Assembly (NCBI GenBank): GCA_050185515.1
Contig: JBFWZG010000087.1
Span: 1 to 14,881, forward strand
Origin: JAQSWP01 sp050185515
GTDB lineage: Bacteria; Pseudomonadota; Alphaproteobacteria; Reyranellales; JAQSWP01
DNA: 14,881 bases
Reading direction: 5' to 3'
The notes below the pieces were generated by a model that searched no databases, was not told the DNA's origin, and saw only the letters and a program-made list of their open reading frames with translations. The position numbers and the translations under genes are program-made. Positions 1-6,686 of the stretch are shown in pieces (positions within the stretch are counted from its first letter, which is position 1; each line of letters starts with the position of its first letter).

Positions 1-560
1 TTGATGTTCTGCTGGCCGATCGGCATCAGCAGGATCGGCCGGTCGGATTCGGGGATCGGCTCGATCTTGGGCGCATCGGCGCGGTCGAGCTCGGCCAGCG
101 GCACGTGGTGCAGCGATTCGACCTCGTCCTCGTTGGGCCGGAACAGCGCCTTGTCCGGCGACCACACCACGACCGGCGTGATGATGTAGCCCGACCGGGT
201 TTCATAGTCGTCGAGCAGCCCCAGCACCTCGCTGCGGTTGCACATCAGCCCGATCTCTTCCTGCAGCTCGCGCAGTGCGGCGTCGATGGCGTCCTCGCCC
301 GGATCGAGCCGGCCGCCGGGCAGCGCCCACTGGCCGGCATGGGCGCGCAGTTTCGACGCCCGCCGCGTCAGCAGGAAGCAGGACTGGCCGTTGTCGTCAG
401 CCGCCAGGGTCAGCGCCACCGCCGCGCGGCGCAGCTTGTCGCGCAGGCCGATCGCGTTGACGGAAAATTCTCCCAGCCGCTGCGCGAAGTGCCGGCGCAG
501 CGCCGGCCGATGCGTCAGGTCGGCGCGCGCCGCCGAGCGGTAGTGCAGCACGTCCACCAT
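1..560 (-). CDS. NUDIX hydrolase, CoA pyrophosphatase (NudL)-like, 3' end cut by window
   Basis: Hydrolyses a nucleoside diphosphate linked to another moiety, using Mg2+ held by the Nudix box. The box is perfect: G83, E89, then REL and EE up to G104 (residues 83-105, GX5EX7REUXEEXGU). Just before it, LLTRRASKLRAHAGQ and PGG resemble the extra CoA-pyrophosphatase signature (LTxRSxxLxxHxGQ...PGG), and DDYETRSGYIITPVV also fits that family, so CoA or its thioesters are the likeliest substrate. This is inference from motif likeness. 186 codons are visible and the frame is still open at base 3, so the C-terminus lies outside. The ATG at 560 is 4 nt beyond the serA stop, implying co-transcription and perhaps translational coupling with serA. 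Other NUDIX substrates cannot be excluded. Confidence 0.85.
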   Translation of the reverse strand, partial: MVDVLHYRSAARADLTHRPALRRHFAQRLGEFSVNAIGLRDKLRRAAVALTLAADDNGQSCFLLTRRASKLRAHAGQWALPGGRLDPGEDAIDAALRELQEEIGLMCNRSEVLGLLDDYETRSGYIITPVVVWSPDKALFRPNEDEVESLHHVPLAELDRADAPKIEPIPESDRPILLMPIGQQNI

Positions 561-564
561 GGGA

Positions 565-2142
565 TCAGAAACTCAGCGCCGCCGCCTGCTTCACCGCCGG
601 CAGCGACTGCACCTTCGACAGCAGCGCCTCGTCCATCTTCTGGTCGATCTGCAGCAACGCGATGGCGTCGCCGCCGGCCTCGTTGCGGCCGAGATGGAAG
701 GTGGCGATGTTGATGCCGGCATCGCCCAGCACCTGGCCCAGCCGGCCGATGAAGCCCGGCTTGTCCTCGTTGGTGATGTAGAGCATGTGCGGGCCGAGCT
801 CGGCCTCGATCGGGATGCCCTTGATCTCGACGATGCGCGGGCGATTGCCGCCGAACAGCGTGCCGGCGACGGTGCGGCTGCGCCGGTCGGTCGTCACCGT
901 CAGCTTGATCATGGTCTGGTAGTCGGACGGCCGCTCGTGCTTGACCTCGCTGATGGCGATCTCGCGCTCGCGGGCGATGATCGGCGCGTTGACCATGTTG
1001 ACCGAATCGAGCAGCGGCTTGAGCAGCCCCATCAGGATGGTGGCGGTCAGCGGCTTGACGTTGAGTTCGCCGACCTGGCCCTCGTATTCGACGGTGACGC
1101 TCTTCAGCCCGGTTTCGGTGAGCTGGCCGGCGAAGGAGCCGAGCTGCTCGGCGAGCTTCAGGTACGGCGTCAGCTTGGGCGCGTCCTCGGCGCTGATCGA
1201 CGGCATGTTGAGCGCGTTGACGACGGCGCCCGACACCAGGAAGTCCGACATCTGCTCGGCGACCTGCAAGGCGACGTTTTCCTGCGCCTCGGTGGTCGAG
1301 GCCCCAAGATGCGGCGTGCACACCACGGACGGATGGCCGAACAGGATGTTCTCCTTGGCCGGCTCGACCGGAAACACGTCCAGCCCCGCCCCCGCCACCT
1401 TGCCGCTGTCCAGCGCCGCCTTGAGGTCCTGCTCGACCACCAGGCCGCCGCGGGCGCAGTTGATGATGAACACGCCCTGGCGCATCTTGGCGATGCTGTC
1501 CTTGTTGATCAGGTTGCGCGTGCCGTCGGTCAGCGGCGTGTGCAGGGTGATGAAATCGGCGCGCGCGAACAGCTCGTCGAGCTCGACCTTCTCGACGCCG
1601 ATATCGACCGCCCGCTCGTTCGACAGGAACGGATCGTAGGCCACCACCTTCATCTTCAGGCCCAGCGCGCGTTCGGCGACGATCGAGCCGATATTGCCGC
1701 AGCCGACCACGCCCAGCGTCTTGGACGTCAGCTCGACGCCCATGAACTTCGACTTCTCCCACTTGCCGGCATGGGTCGAGCGATCGGCCTGCGGGATCTG
1801 GCGCGCCAGCGCGAACATCATGGCGACGGCGTGTTCGGCCGTGGTGATCGAATTGCCGAACGGCGTGTTCATCACCACGACGCCGCGCGCCGAAGCGGCC
1901 TTGACGTCGATGTTGTCGACGCCGATGCCGGCGCGGCCGATGACCTTCAGCTTCGGCGCCACCGCCAGCACCTCGGCCGTCACCTTGGTGTTGGAGCGCA
2001 CCGCCAGTCCGTCGTACTCGCCGATGATGGCGCGCAGCTCGGCGGGCGACAGCCCGGTCTTGACGTCGACGTCGACGCCGCGCTCCTTGAAGATCTCGAC
2101 GGCGCGCGGGCTGAGTTCGTCGGAAATGAGCACCTTGGCCAT
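565..2142 (-). CDS. serA: D-3-phosphoglycerate dehydrogenase
   Basis: First committed step of serine synthesis: NAD-dependent oxidation of 3-phosphoglycerate to 3-phosphohydroxypyruvate, cytoplasmic. The 525-residue protein is the long form. The substrate domain is split around a Rossmann domain with GCGNIG at 147-152. The catalytic Arg231 (NCARGG), Glu260 (DVFPVEP) and His278 (TPHLGAST) are all present. An intervening ASB domain (about 320-445) is followed by a C-terminal ACT domain (about 452-525, HMLYITNEDKPGFIGRLG), the usual site of serine feedback in this family. An open frame extends upstream to 2307, but the ATG at 2142 starts the conserved MAKVLISDEL and has a GGAG 7-8 nt upstream, so it is preferred. 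It is second in a serC-serA-NUDIX operon, 65 bp after serC. Confidence 0.97.
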   Translation of the reverse strand: MAKVLISDELSPRAVEIFKERGVDVDVKTGLSPAELRAIIGEYDGLAVRSNTKVTAEVLAVAPKLKVIGRAGIGVDNIDVKAASARGVVVMNTPFGNSITTAEHAVAMMFALARQIPQADRSTHAGKWEKSKFMGVELTSKTLGVVGCGNIGSIVAERALGLKMKVVAYDPFLSNERAVDIGVEKVELDELFARADFITLHTPLTDGTRNLINKDSIAKMRQGVFIINCARGGLVVEQDLKAALDSGKVAGAGLDVFPVEPAKENILFGHPSVVCTPHLGASTTEAQENVALQVAEQMSDFLVSGAVVNALNMPSISAEDAPKLTPYLKLAEQLGSFAGQLTETGLKSVTVEYEGQVGELNVKPLTATILMGLLKPLLDSVNMVNAPIIAREREIAISEVKHERPSDYQTMIKLTVTTDRRSRTVAGTLFGGNRPRIVEIKGIPIEAELGPHMLYITNEDKPGFIGRLGQVLGDAGINIATFHLGRNEAGGDAIALLQIDQKMDEALLSKVQSLPAVKQAAALSF

Positions 2143-2178
2143 GATCGGCTCCAGTCTTCGGTCTGTTCGGATGGAAAG

Positions 2179-2200
2179 GTCCGGGCCGGACGGCCCGGAC
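2179..2200 (-). terminator. Strong hairpin between serC and serA
   Basis: A perfect inverted repeat has 9-bp arms (GTCCGGGCC and GGCCCGGAC) and a 4-nt loop. It lies 8 bp after the serC stop and about 37 bp before the serA start. Read on the minus strand the stem is followed by CTTTCC, only a short U-run. It could be a leaky terminator that lowers serA relative to serC, or a structure protecting the serC mRNA 3' end. A fully efficient terminator is unlikely because no clear serA promoter is seen in the 65-bp gap. Confidence 0.5.
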
Positions 2201-2207
2201 GGGGAAA

Positions 2208-2680
2208 TCAGGCGGCCTGCTTCAGTTCGCGCTCGACCTCGGCGATTGCCCAGTCGAGCCACGGCAGCAGCGCTTCGAGATCGGCTGCCTCGACGGTCGA
2301 GCCGCACCAGATGCGCAGGCCCGGCGGCGCATCGCGATAATGCGCGATGTCGTAGGCGACGCCCTCGGCCTCGAGCAGGTCGGCGACCTTCTTGGCGGCG
2401 GCGAGNNNNNNNNNNNNNNNNNNNNNNNNNNNNNNNNNNNNNNNNNNNNNNNNNNNNNNNNNNNNNNNNNNNNNNNNNNNNNNNNNNNNNNNNNNNNNNN
2501 NNNNNCCAGCACCTTGCGGGTGCGGTCGATCGCTTCCTTGAGCTTGGCCTTGCCGGGTTTGGAGCGGTGCGAGCGACCGACGGTCGCGTCCTTGAGGGCT
2601 CCGGGGGTCCAGCCGGGGCGCTTGGCGCAGGGGCCGGAGGAGAAGTCCGGGCGCGCCGGACGGACGGATGGCTTGTTCAC
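2208..2680 (-). CDS. serC: Phosphoserine aminotransferase, interrupted by assembly gap
   Basis: PLP-dependent transfer of an amino group from glutamate to 3-phosphohydroxypyruvate, the second step of serine synthesis; the family also acts in pyridoxal phosphate synthesis. The first 58 residues (2680-2506) include FSSGPCAKRPGW, typical of the alphaproteobacterial SerC subfamily. The last 65 residues (2405-2208) fit its C-terminus (RIWCGSTVEAADLEALLPWL). The two parts are in different frames across the 100-N run. Proteins of this subfamily are about 370-400 residues, so roughly 260 residues including the PLP lysine are missing from the sequence, not from the organism. The start is GTG at 2680, with GGGAG 8 nt upstream. 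It is first in the operon, with a structured leader. Confidence 0.93.
2406..2505. other. Assembly gap 1 (100 N) inside serC
   Basis: Exactly 100 N, a conventional placeholder. The serC frame changes across it, and about 260 residues of the protein are absent, so the true gap is probably near 0.8 kb. All coordinates beyond it are compressed by that amount. Confidence 0.95.
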
Positions 2681-2686
2681 TGACAG

Positions 2687-2730
2687 CTCTCCCTTCCAGA
2701 AGAGTGGCGCCCCGGTGGGGGGGCGTGGCC
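2687..2730 (-). promoter_or_regulatory. Structured serC leader, candidate serC-motif RNA
   Basis: The minus-strand 5' UTR of serC holds two adjacent hairpins. Hairpin 1 has a perfect 6-bp stem, CGCCCC (2725-2720) with GGGGCG (2713-2708), and loop CCCACC. Hairpin 2 pairs CTCTT (2704-2700) with GGGAG (2693-2689), using two G-U pairs. GGGAG is also the serC Shine-Dalgarno, so hairpin 2 could block initiation. Known background: a conserved cis-regulatory element, the serC RNA motif, occurs upstream of serC operons in Alphaproteobacteria. Position and two-hairpin layout fit, but I could not test the match with a covariance model. Confidence 0.55.
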
Positions 2731-2735
2731 CGCGG

Positions 2736-2767
2736 ATTGTCTACGCCCGCAGCCAGCCGGCCGTCAA
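2736..2767 (-). promoter_or_regulatory. Candidate serC operon promoter
   Basis: Minus strand: TTGACG (2767-2762), an 18-nt spacer, then TAGACA (2743-2738, continuing AAT). This is close to the alphaproteobacterial housekeeping pattern. Transcription would begin near 2730, right at the start of the two-hairpin leader, which supports both calls. Confidence 0.5.
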
Positions 2768-2821
2768 CGCGCATTTTGTTGCGGAATATTACCGGGTAGC
2801 GGAACAGTACTCATGGCGTGC

Positions 2822-2844
2822 TAGGGTATTGCCGTCCGACGGCA
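2822..2844 (+). promoter_or_regulatory. Possible -10 (TAGGGT) and 15-bp palindrome upstream of the exported-protein gene
   Basis: TGC-TAGGGT (-10 at 2822-2827) resembles an extended -10 box, but no good -35 is visible. A perfect inverted repeat, TGCCGTC-C-GACGGCA (2830-2844), begins 3 bp downstream and would cover the expected start site, like an operator. It also lies in the 211-bp region shared with the divergent serC operon. Confidence 0.25.
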
Positions 2845-2891
2845 GCGCCGGACGATCGACACGGATCCAACCGGAGTCGCAGGGGGAGACA

Positions 2892-5099
2892 ATGGGTATG
2901 GAGCGGTTCGCGGCCTTGCGCCGCCTGTTGGTCTTTCTGCTTCTGCTGCCGTGGCCGCTGGCGGCCCAGGCCCAGCCGCAGCAGCGTCCCGTTCCCAACC
3001 TGTCGCTGCCCAGTACGCGCCTCGACGCCGAATCGCTGCTGCAGCGCCAGCGCGAGTTCGCGCCCAACGCTGTTCGGTTATCGCTGCCGGCTCTCGCCGG
3101 ACGGCGCATCGCCGACGGAGACGGCGTCGAGGAGACGCTGGACCGCGTCGCCACCCGTCTCTTCGCCGACAATGCCGCCTTCGAATCGCAGGCGCGCCGG
3201 GCCGGCGCAGGCGTTCTCGTCGCCCGACCGCAATCGGCCACCGAGGCCTTCGACCAGCCGGACAGCTACGTGCTGTTGCGCAGCACCCGCGTTTTGGTTG
3301 CCGATCCGGCGGCCTTCGCGCGCGTGTCGCCGGCCTTCGCCTCCTTCATGGCCGAGCGGCCGTCAACGCCGGCGAGCTACGCCGCGCTCAGCCCCGAGCA
3401 CAAGGCCCGGATCGACGCCTTCATCGCCACCGAGGCGCAATCCCTGCCGGCCGGCGATCCGCTCGCCGCGGCCGCCCGCCAGGGCCCGGAGGCGGTGGTG
3501 CGCGCCATCGCCGAGGGCAAGGGCGAATTCGAGATCGTCGATACCTTCGTCGTGCCCAAACAGCCGCTGCCCCGACTTGACGGCCGCCTTCAATTGCCGC
3601 GCTTCGAGAATGGCGTCTTCCGGCTGGATCGCTTGCGCACGATCGATTCACGCGTTCTCGCCGCCCTTGCGGCCGTGCAACCGCCGACCTTGCGCCCGCC
3701 GCCGCCGGAGCGGCCGTCGCTCGGTGTCGAGGGCCGCCACAGTTTCGAACAGCCCTTCCTCACCGGCTTCACGCTCGGCAATTCGTGGCAGTGGGAGCGG
3801 CGCTGGAACTATTTCAGCGGCTTCTTACGCGTCTCGCTCGGCGCCGGCTACGGCATCGGCCTGCGCGTGCCGGTCAAGGTGTCCGGCACGGTGTCGCCAG
3901 GCGGCGTCACGCGGCGCGCGCCGGTCGACCTGCCCGACCGCGTGACGGTGCGACTGGCGGGGGAGACGATCGACGGCGATTCCGACTACTTCCGCCGCAC
4001 CGGACTGGAGTCCGGTCTCGTCATGGGCGGCAATGAGTTCGTGCTCAATGCTGGGTTCTATTACGGGCTGAAGTTCCGGGTGTTCTGGAGCGACATCGTC
4101 CACATCCGGCGGACCGAGGTGGGCTTCGATCTGAACAGCGACTGGCGGGCGCCGTTCGGCGGCGATCGCGGCAGCGGACGCATCGTCGTGCCCGCAACCC
4201 TCACCCGCACCCAACTCGACCTCGGCGTGCTGCGTGGCAAGGCGGAAGCGGCCTTCAACATCGGCGGTCGCGGCCAGGTGGGACTGGACTATGAGTTCAC
4301 GGTCGATGACCGCGTCGTGCGCCGTCAGCGTCTCAATCTGCGCGACCGGAACGCTGTCGCGATAGCCGAGGAAGTGCCGGCGCTGGCCGCCGGCCGTCTC
4401 GGGCAGGAATCCAGCCGCCGCTACGGAATGCGCATCGCCAATCCCGTGTACCAGGCCGACCTCGATGTCACTCCCGAAGTGCAGATCGCCGTCCGCGTCG
4501 GGGTCGACGGGTTCTCGCGACGCTTCAGCACCGGGTGGCTGCCGCTCAACCGGTTCCGCATCTCGCTGGGCAGCATTCGCCTCGAACGCCACGCTGGGAC
4601 CGCCGGCGAATACCGTTTCGACGAGGGTTTCAAGCGCTTCACGCGCATCGCCGGCGACGCTCAAAGCGCCGCTTCGACGGCGACCACGCCCGAACCGCCG
4701 GAACTGACGCGTTTCATCGCGCTGCGCGCCCGCAGCAACGGCAAATACGTGCGCGCGGGAATCACCGACCGCACCTTGCTGGCCGCGTTCAGCACCGCCA
4801 TCGGAGGCTGGGAGCGATTCGAGGTATCCAGGCTCGGCGCCGACCGCATCGCGCTGCGCTCGCAGCAGAACGGCAAGTACGTGCGCGGCGGCGCCGGGCA
4901 GGATCAAAGCGTCGCGGCGGTTTCCAGTCGCGTGCGCAGCTGGGAAACCTTCGTGCTCGAACGCCGCGCCAATGGCAACGTGGCGCTGCGCAGCGTGGAG
5001 AACAATCGATACGTCAGCGTCGCCCCCGACGGGCGGCTCACCAGCAATGCGGCGCGCGCCGGCGAGAACGAAATGTTCGAGCTCGTATTGCTCAAATAG
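2892..5099 (+). CDS. Exported protein of unknown function with C-terminal fascin-like beta-trefoil
   Basis: 735 residues. A signal peptide is clear: Arg-rich start, hydrophobic core LLVFLLLLPWPLA (12-24), and AQA cleavage site near residue 27. The middle (about 300-590) is rich in alternating hydrophobic and polar stretches suggesting beta-structure; I recognise no family. Residues 608-735 form three repeats of exactly 44-residue period: IALR (609, 653) and VALR (697), NGKY (616, 660) and NNRY (704), W640/W684, and F643/F687/F729. This is the pattern of a fascin/actin-crosslinking-like beta-trefoil, a fold often used for binding sugars or proteins. The ATG at 2892 has AGGGGGAG just upstream; the ATG at 2898, two codons later, is spaced better and is a possible alternative. 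It is divergent from serC and ends 3 bp from the converging MaoC gene. Periplasmic or secreted location is inferred. Confidence 0.85.
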   Translation: MGMERFAALRRLLVFLLLLPWPLAAQAQPQQRPVPNLSLPSTRLDAESLLQRQREFAPNAVRLSLPALAGRRIADGDGVEETLDRVATRLFADNAAFESQARRAGAGVLVARPQSATEAFDQPDSYVLLRSTRVLVADPAAFARVSPAFASFMAERPSTPASYAALSPEHKARIDAFIATEAQSLPAGDPLAAAARQGPEAVVRAIAEGKGEFEIVDTFVVPKQPLPRLDGRLQLPRFENGVFRLDRLRTIDSRVLAALAAVQPPTLRPPPPERPSLGVEGRHSFEQPFLTGFTLGNSWQWERRWNYFSGFLRVSLGAGYGIGLRVPVKVSGTVSPGGVTRRAPVDLPDRVTVRLAGETIDGDSDYFRRTGLESGLVMGGNEFVLNAGFYYGLKFRVFWSDIVHIRRTEVGFDLNSDWRAPFGGDRGSGRIVVPATLTRTQLDLGVLRGKAEAAFNIGGRGQVGLDYEFTVDDRVVRRQRLNLRDRNAVAIAEEVPALAAGRLGQESSRRYGMRIANPVYQADLDVTPEVQIAVRVGVDGFSRRFSTGWLPLNRFRISLGSIRLERHAGTAGEYRFDEGFKRFTRIAGDAQSAASTATTPEPPELTRFIALRARSNGKYVRAGITDRTLLAAFSTAIGGWERFEVSRLGADRIALRSQQNGKYVRGGAGQDQSVAAVSSRVRSWETFVLERRANGNVALRSVENNRYVSVAPDGRLTSNAARAGENEMFELVLLK

Positions 5100-5102
5100 C
5101 GC

Positions 5103-5552
5103 TCAAGCCTCGCGCCGCTTCAGAAACACCACCGTCTCCATCGTCAGCACGTCTTCGCCGTTCTGGTTCCTGGTGGTCTGGCGGATGCGGGCGACGCCGC
5201 GATCCTTCTTCGATTCGGACGGCCGGATGTCGACGATCTCGGTCTCGACATGGATCGTGTCGCCCGGCCGCACCGGCCTGATGAAGCGGGTGGTGTCGAA
5301 GCCCGGCGATCCCATGCTGCAGTGCTGGAAAACCCGCAGCGACAGCCACAGGCGCAGCGTGGCGCACATCGTATGCAGGCCCGAGGCGATCAGGCCGCCA
5401 TAGGCCCAGTCCCTGGCGAACTCCTTGTCGATATGGAAGGGCTGCGGATCCCAGGTCAGGCCGAAATCGACGATGGCGCTTTCGGTGATGGTGAGTCCGG
5501 CGCTGACGAACTTGTCGCCCTGCTTGAAGTCTTCGAAGTAGCGAGCCTGCAT
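5103..5552 (-). CDS. MaoC-family (R)-specific enoyl-CoA hydratase/dehydratase
   Basis: 149 residues, a single hot-dog fold of the usual length for a MaoC-like hydratase. The hydratase motif is visible: D35 and H40 in DPQPFHID, the Asp/His pair that adds water to trans-2-enoyl-CoA. It is followed by GGLIASGLHT (52-61) and the late segment RPVRPGDTIHVETEI, all typical of the family. The physiological substrate (fatty-acid, polyhydroxyalkanoate or dicarboxylate CoA ester) cannot be told. ATG at 5552 has GGGAG about 5 nt upstream. It lies 25 bp downstream of the PycTM-like gene, probably in one transcript, and converges with the plus-strand gene. Confidence 0.9.
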   Translation of the reverse strand: MQARYFEDFKQGDKFVSAGLTITESAIVDFGLTWDPQPFHIDKEFARDWAYGGLIASGLHTMCATLRLWLSLRVFQHCSMGSPGFDTTRFIRPVRPGDTIHVETEIVDIRPSESKKDRGVARIRQTTRNQNGEDVLTMETVVFLKRREA

Positions 5553-5577
5553 TGCACTCCCGACGGTCTACAAGAAA

Positions 5578-6063
5578 TCAGATTACGATCAGCGCCGCCA
5601 CATGGCAGACGAGAGCGCTGATCAGGCCGCGAAACGACAGCCCGACCATGAAGTATTTCTTGCGGCAGATCGATGCCAGACTTTCGATATTGACGAGATA
5701 CTGCTCGGTCAGGAAATCCTTGTCGTCGCTTTGCATCGCCGCCGTCAGGGATTGGCGGGCATCGGGCCAGGCGTTCCAGTAGAGCGCCACGCCGCCATGC
5801 GCGTCGCGCGGCAGCAGCACCAATATCGCCGAAACCAGCGCCACCGCGAGGGCGATCACCTGAACCAGCGACAGCGCCCAGCGCAGGGATATCCCCTTGT
5901 CGACGTTGACCCAGAAGAAGACCTGCCGCATGTCGGACGACCAGATCAGCAGCACGAAAAGAAACGTCAGGATATAGGCAGCCTTCTGGTCGGCAGCCTT
6001 GATCTGATCGTAGAAGGTCGTGTTGATGGTCTTCAGGTAGTCGATGTAATTCTGCGACGCCAT
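5578..6063 (-). CDS. Small membrane protein of the Pycsar effector (PycTM/DUF5706) family
   Basis: 161 residues. A cytoplasmic N-terminal helix ends in IKAADQKAAY (21-30), matching the family hallmark (ADxKA just before the first membrane helix). Membrane segments are seen at about 29-43, 60-84 (ending LLPR) and 138-161. Between the last two is a charged stretch (D113-D116) and a helix ending SLASICRKKYFMVGL, the typical family pattern before the final helix. Known background: in Pycsar anti-phage systems a PycTM protein senses a cyclic pyrimidine nucleotide and damages the inner membrane. No pyrimidine cyclase is encoded next to it here, so an anti-phage role is uncertain. ATG at 6063 has AGGGG about 7 nt upstream. 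Its neighbours are metabolic enzymes. Confidence 0.72.
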   Translation of the reverse strand: MASQNYIDYLKTINTTFYDQIKAADQKAAYILTFLFVLLIWSSDMRQVFFWVNVDKGISLRWALSLVQVIALAVALVSAILVLLPRDAHGGVALYWNAWPDARQSLTAAMQSDDKDFLTEQYLVNIESLASICRKKYFMVGLSFRGLISALVCHVAALIVI

Positions 6064-6082
6064 GCAGGCCCCTGACCGCCAA

Positions 6083-6126
6083 TGCGCCGGCGGCGGACCA
6101 GTCTAGCGCGGCGCGCGGCCGGCGCA
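6083..6126. repeat. 9-bp inverted repeat around the PycTM-like gene's promoter
   Basis: Arms TGCGCCGGC (6083-6091) and GCCGGCGCA (6118-6126) are perfect and separated by 26 bp. The right arm overlaps the candidate -35, and the predicted -10 lies between the arms. It could be an operator, or a long GC-rich hairpin ending the upstream GNAT transcript, though no U-run follows. Confidence 0.4.
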
Positions 6127-6127
6127 A
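6100..6127 (-). promoter_or_regulatory. Candidate promoter for the PycTM-like and MaoC genes
   Basis: Minus strand: TTGCGC (6127-6122), 16-nt spacer, TAGACT (6105-6100). The start site would be near 6093, giving a leader of about 30 nt before the ATG at 6063. The -10 resembles that proposed for serC (TAGACA). The call rests on sequence likeness only. Confidence 0.35.
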
Positions 6128-6153
6128 ATCAGGGCTTGGCGGCAGAGTCGGCC

Positions 6154-6636
6154 CTAAGGCGCGAGCGGCATTTCCATGTAAACCGCGCCCTCGATCGGGT
6201 TGCGGTAATAGGGCGGGACCTCGACGAAGCCCATTTTGGCATAAAGCGCCTGCGCGGCGACCATGGTCTTGAGCGTATCGAGCCGGATGGCCCGGTACCC
6301 AAGCCGACGCCCTTCCTCGACGATCGCTTCGGCAAGGCGGCGGCCCAGATCGAGGCCGCGGAACTCCGGCTTCAGGTACAGTCGCTTCATCTCGCAAATG
6401 CCCGGCGCCTGCTGCCAGACGCCGACCGCGCCGGCCGGTACGCCATCGACTTTCGCTAGCAGCAATCCGCCGGTCGGCGGCGAGTACTTGGCCGGAAACG
6501 TCGCCATCTCCTGGTCGAAGCCTTGGAAGCACAGGCTGAAATCCAGCGAGTTGGCGTATTCGAGGAACAGCGCCTTCACCGCCTCGAACTCGGCGGCGTT
6601 CTGCGGTCGGTCGATTTCTATCGTTCGCTGGCTCAT
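6154..6636 (-). CDS. GNAT-family N-acetyltransferase
   Basis: 160 residues, one GNAT domain. It would transfer an acetyl group from acetyl-CoA to an amine; the acceptor cannot be read from sequence. The acetyl-CoA pyrophosphate loop is FRGLDLGRRLAEA (92-104), preceded by the core strand MKRLYLKPEF (83-92) and followed by YRAIRLDT and the C-terminal LYAKMGFVEVPPYY (131-144), the usual order of motifs A and B. ATG at 6636 opens MSQRTIEID; its ribosome-binding site is weak (GGCGGA) and is buried in the 11-bp inverted repeat just upstream. It lies 50 bp downstream of the PhzF-like gene and may share its transcript. Confidence 0.88.
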   Translation of the reverse strand: MSQRTIEIDRPQNAAEFEAVKALFLEYANSLDFSLCFQGFDQEMATFPAKYSPPTGGLLLAKVDGVPAGAVGVWQQAPGICEMKRLYLKPEFRGLDLGRRLAEAIVEEGRRLGYRAIRLDTLKTMVAAQALYAKMGFVEVPPYYRNPIEGAVYMEMPLAP

Positions 6637-6644
6637 CGGAATTT

Positions 6645-6674
6645 TCCGCCGGCATCCTCGCGAATGCCGGCGGA
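6645..6674. repeat. 11-bp perfect inverted repeat between the PhzF-like and GNAT genes
   Basis: Arms TCCGCCGGCAT (6645-6655) and ATGCCGGCGGA (6664-6674) flank an 8-nt loop. On the minus strand it begins 12 nt after the PhzF-like stop and ends 8 nt before the GNAT start, and its last arm includes the only GNAT ribosome-binding-like sequence, GGCGGA. No U-run follows on either strand, so it is a poor intrinsic terminator and may instead limit GNAT translation or stabilise the upstream mRNA. Confidence 0.55.
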
Positions 6675-6686
6675 TCTCTCAAGATG

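Noticed and set aside
559..2340. 593-codon plus-strand open frame opposite serA
   Set aside because: It is antisense to a full, motif-complete serA and has no family likeness; long antisense frames are common in GC-rich DNA.
3825..4907. 360-codon minus-strand frame opposite the exported-protein gene
   Set aside because: The plus-strand frame has a signal peptide, regular trefoil repeats and a good ribosome-binding site; the minus frame has none of these.
5578..6063. A complete Pycsar anti-phage system
   Set aside because: No nucleotide cyclase is encoded next to the PycTM-like protein; only the effector family is supported.
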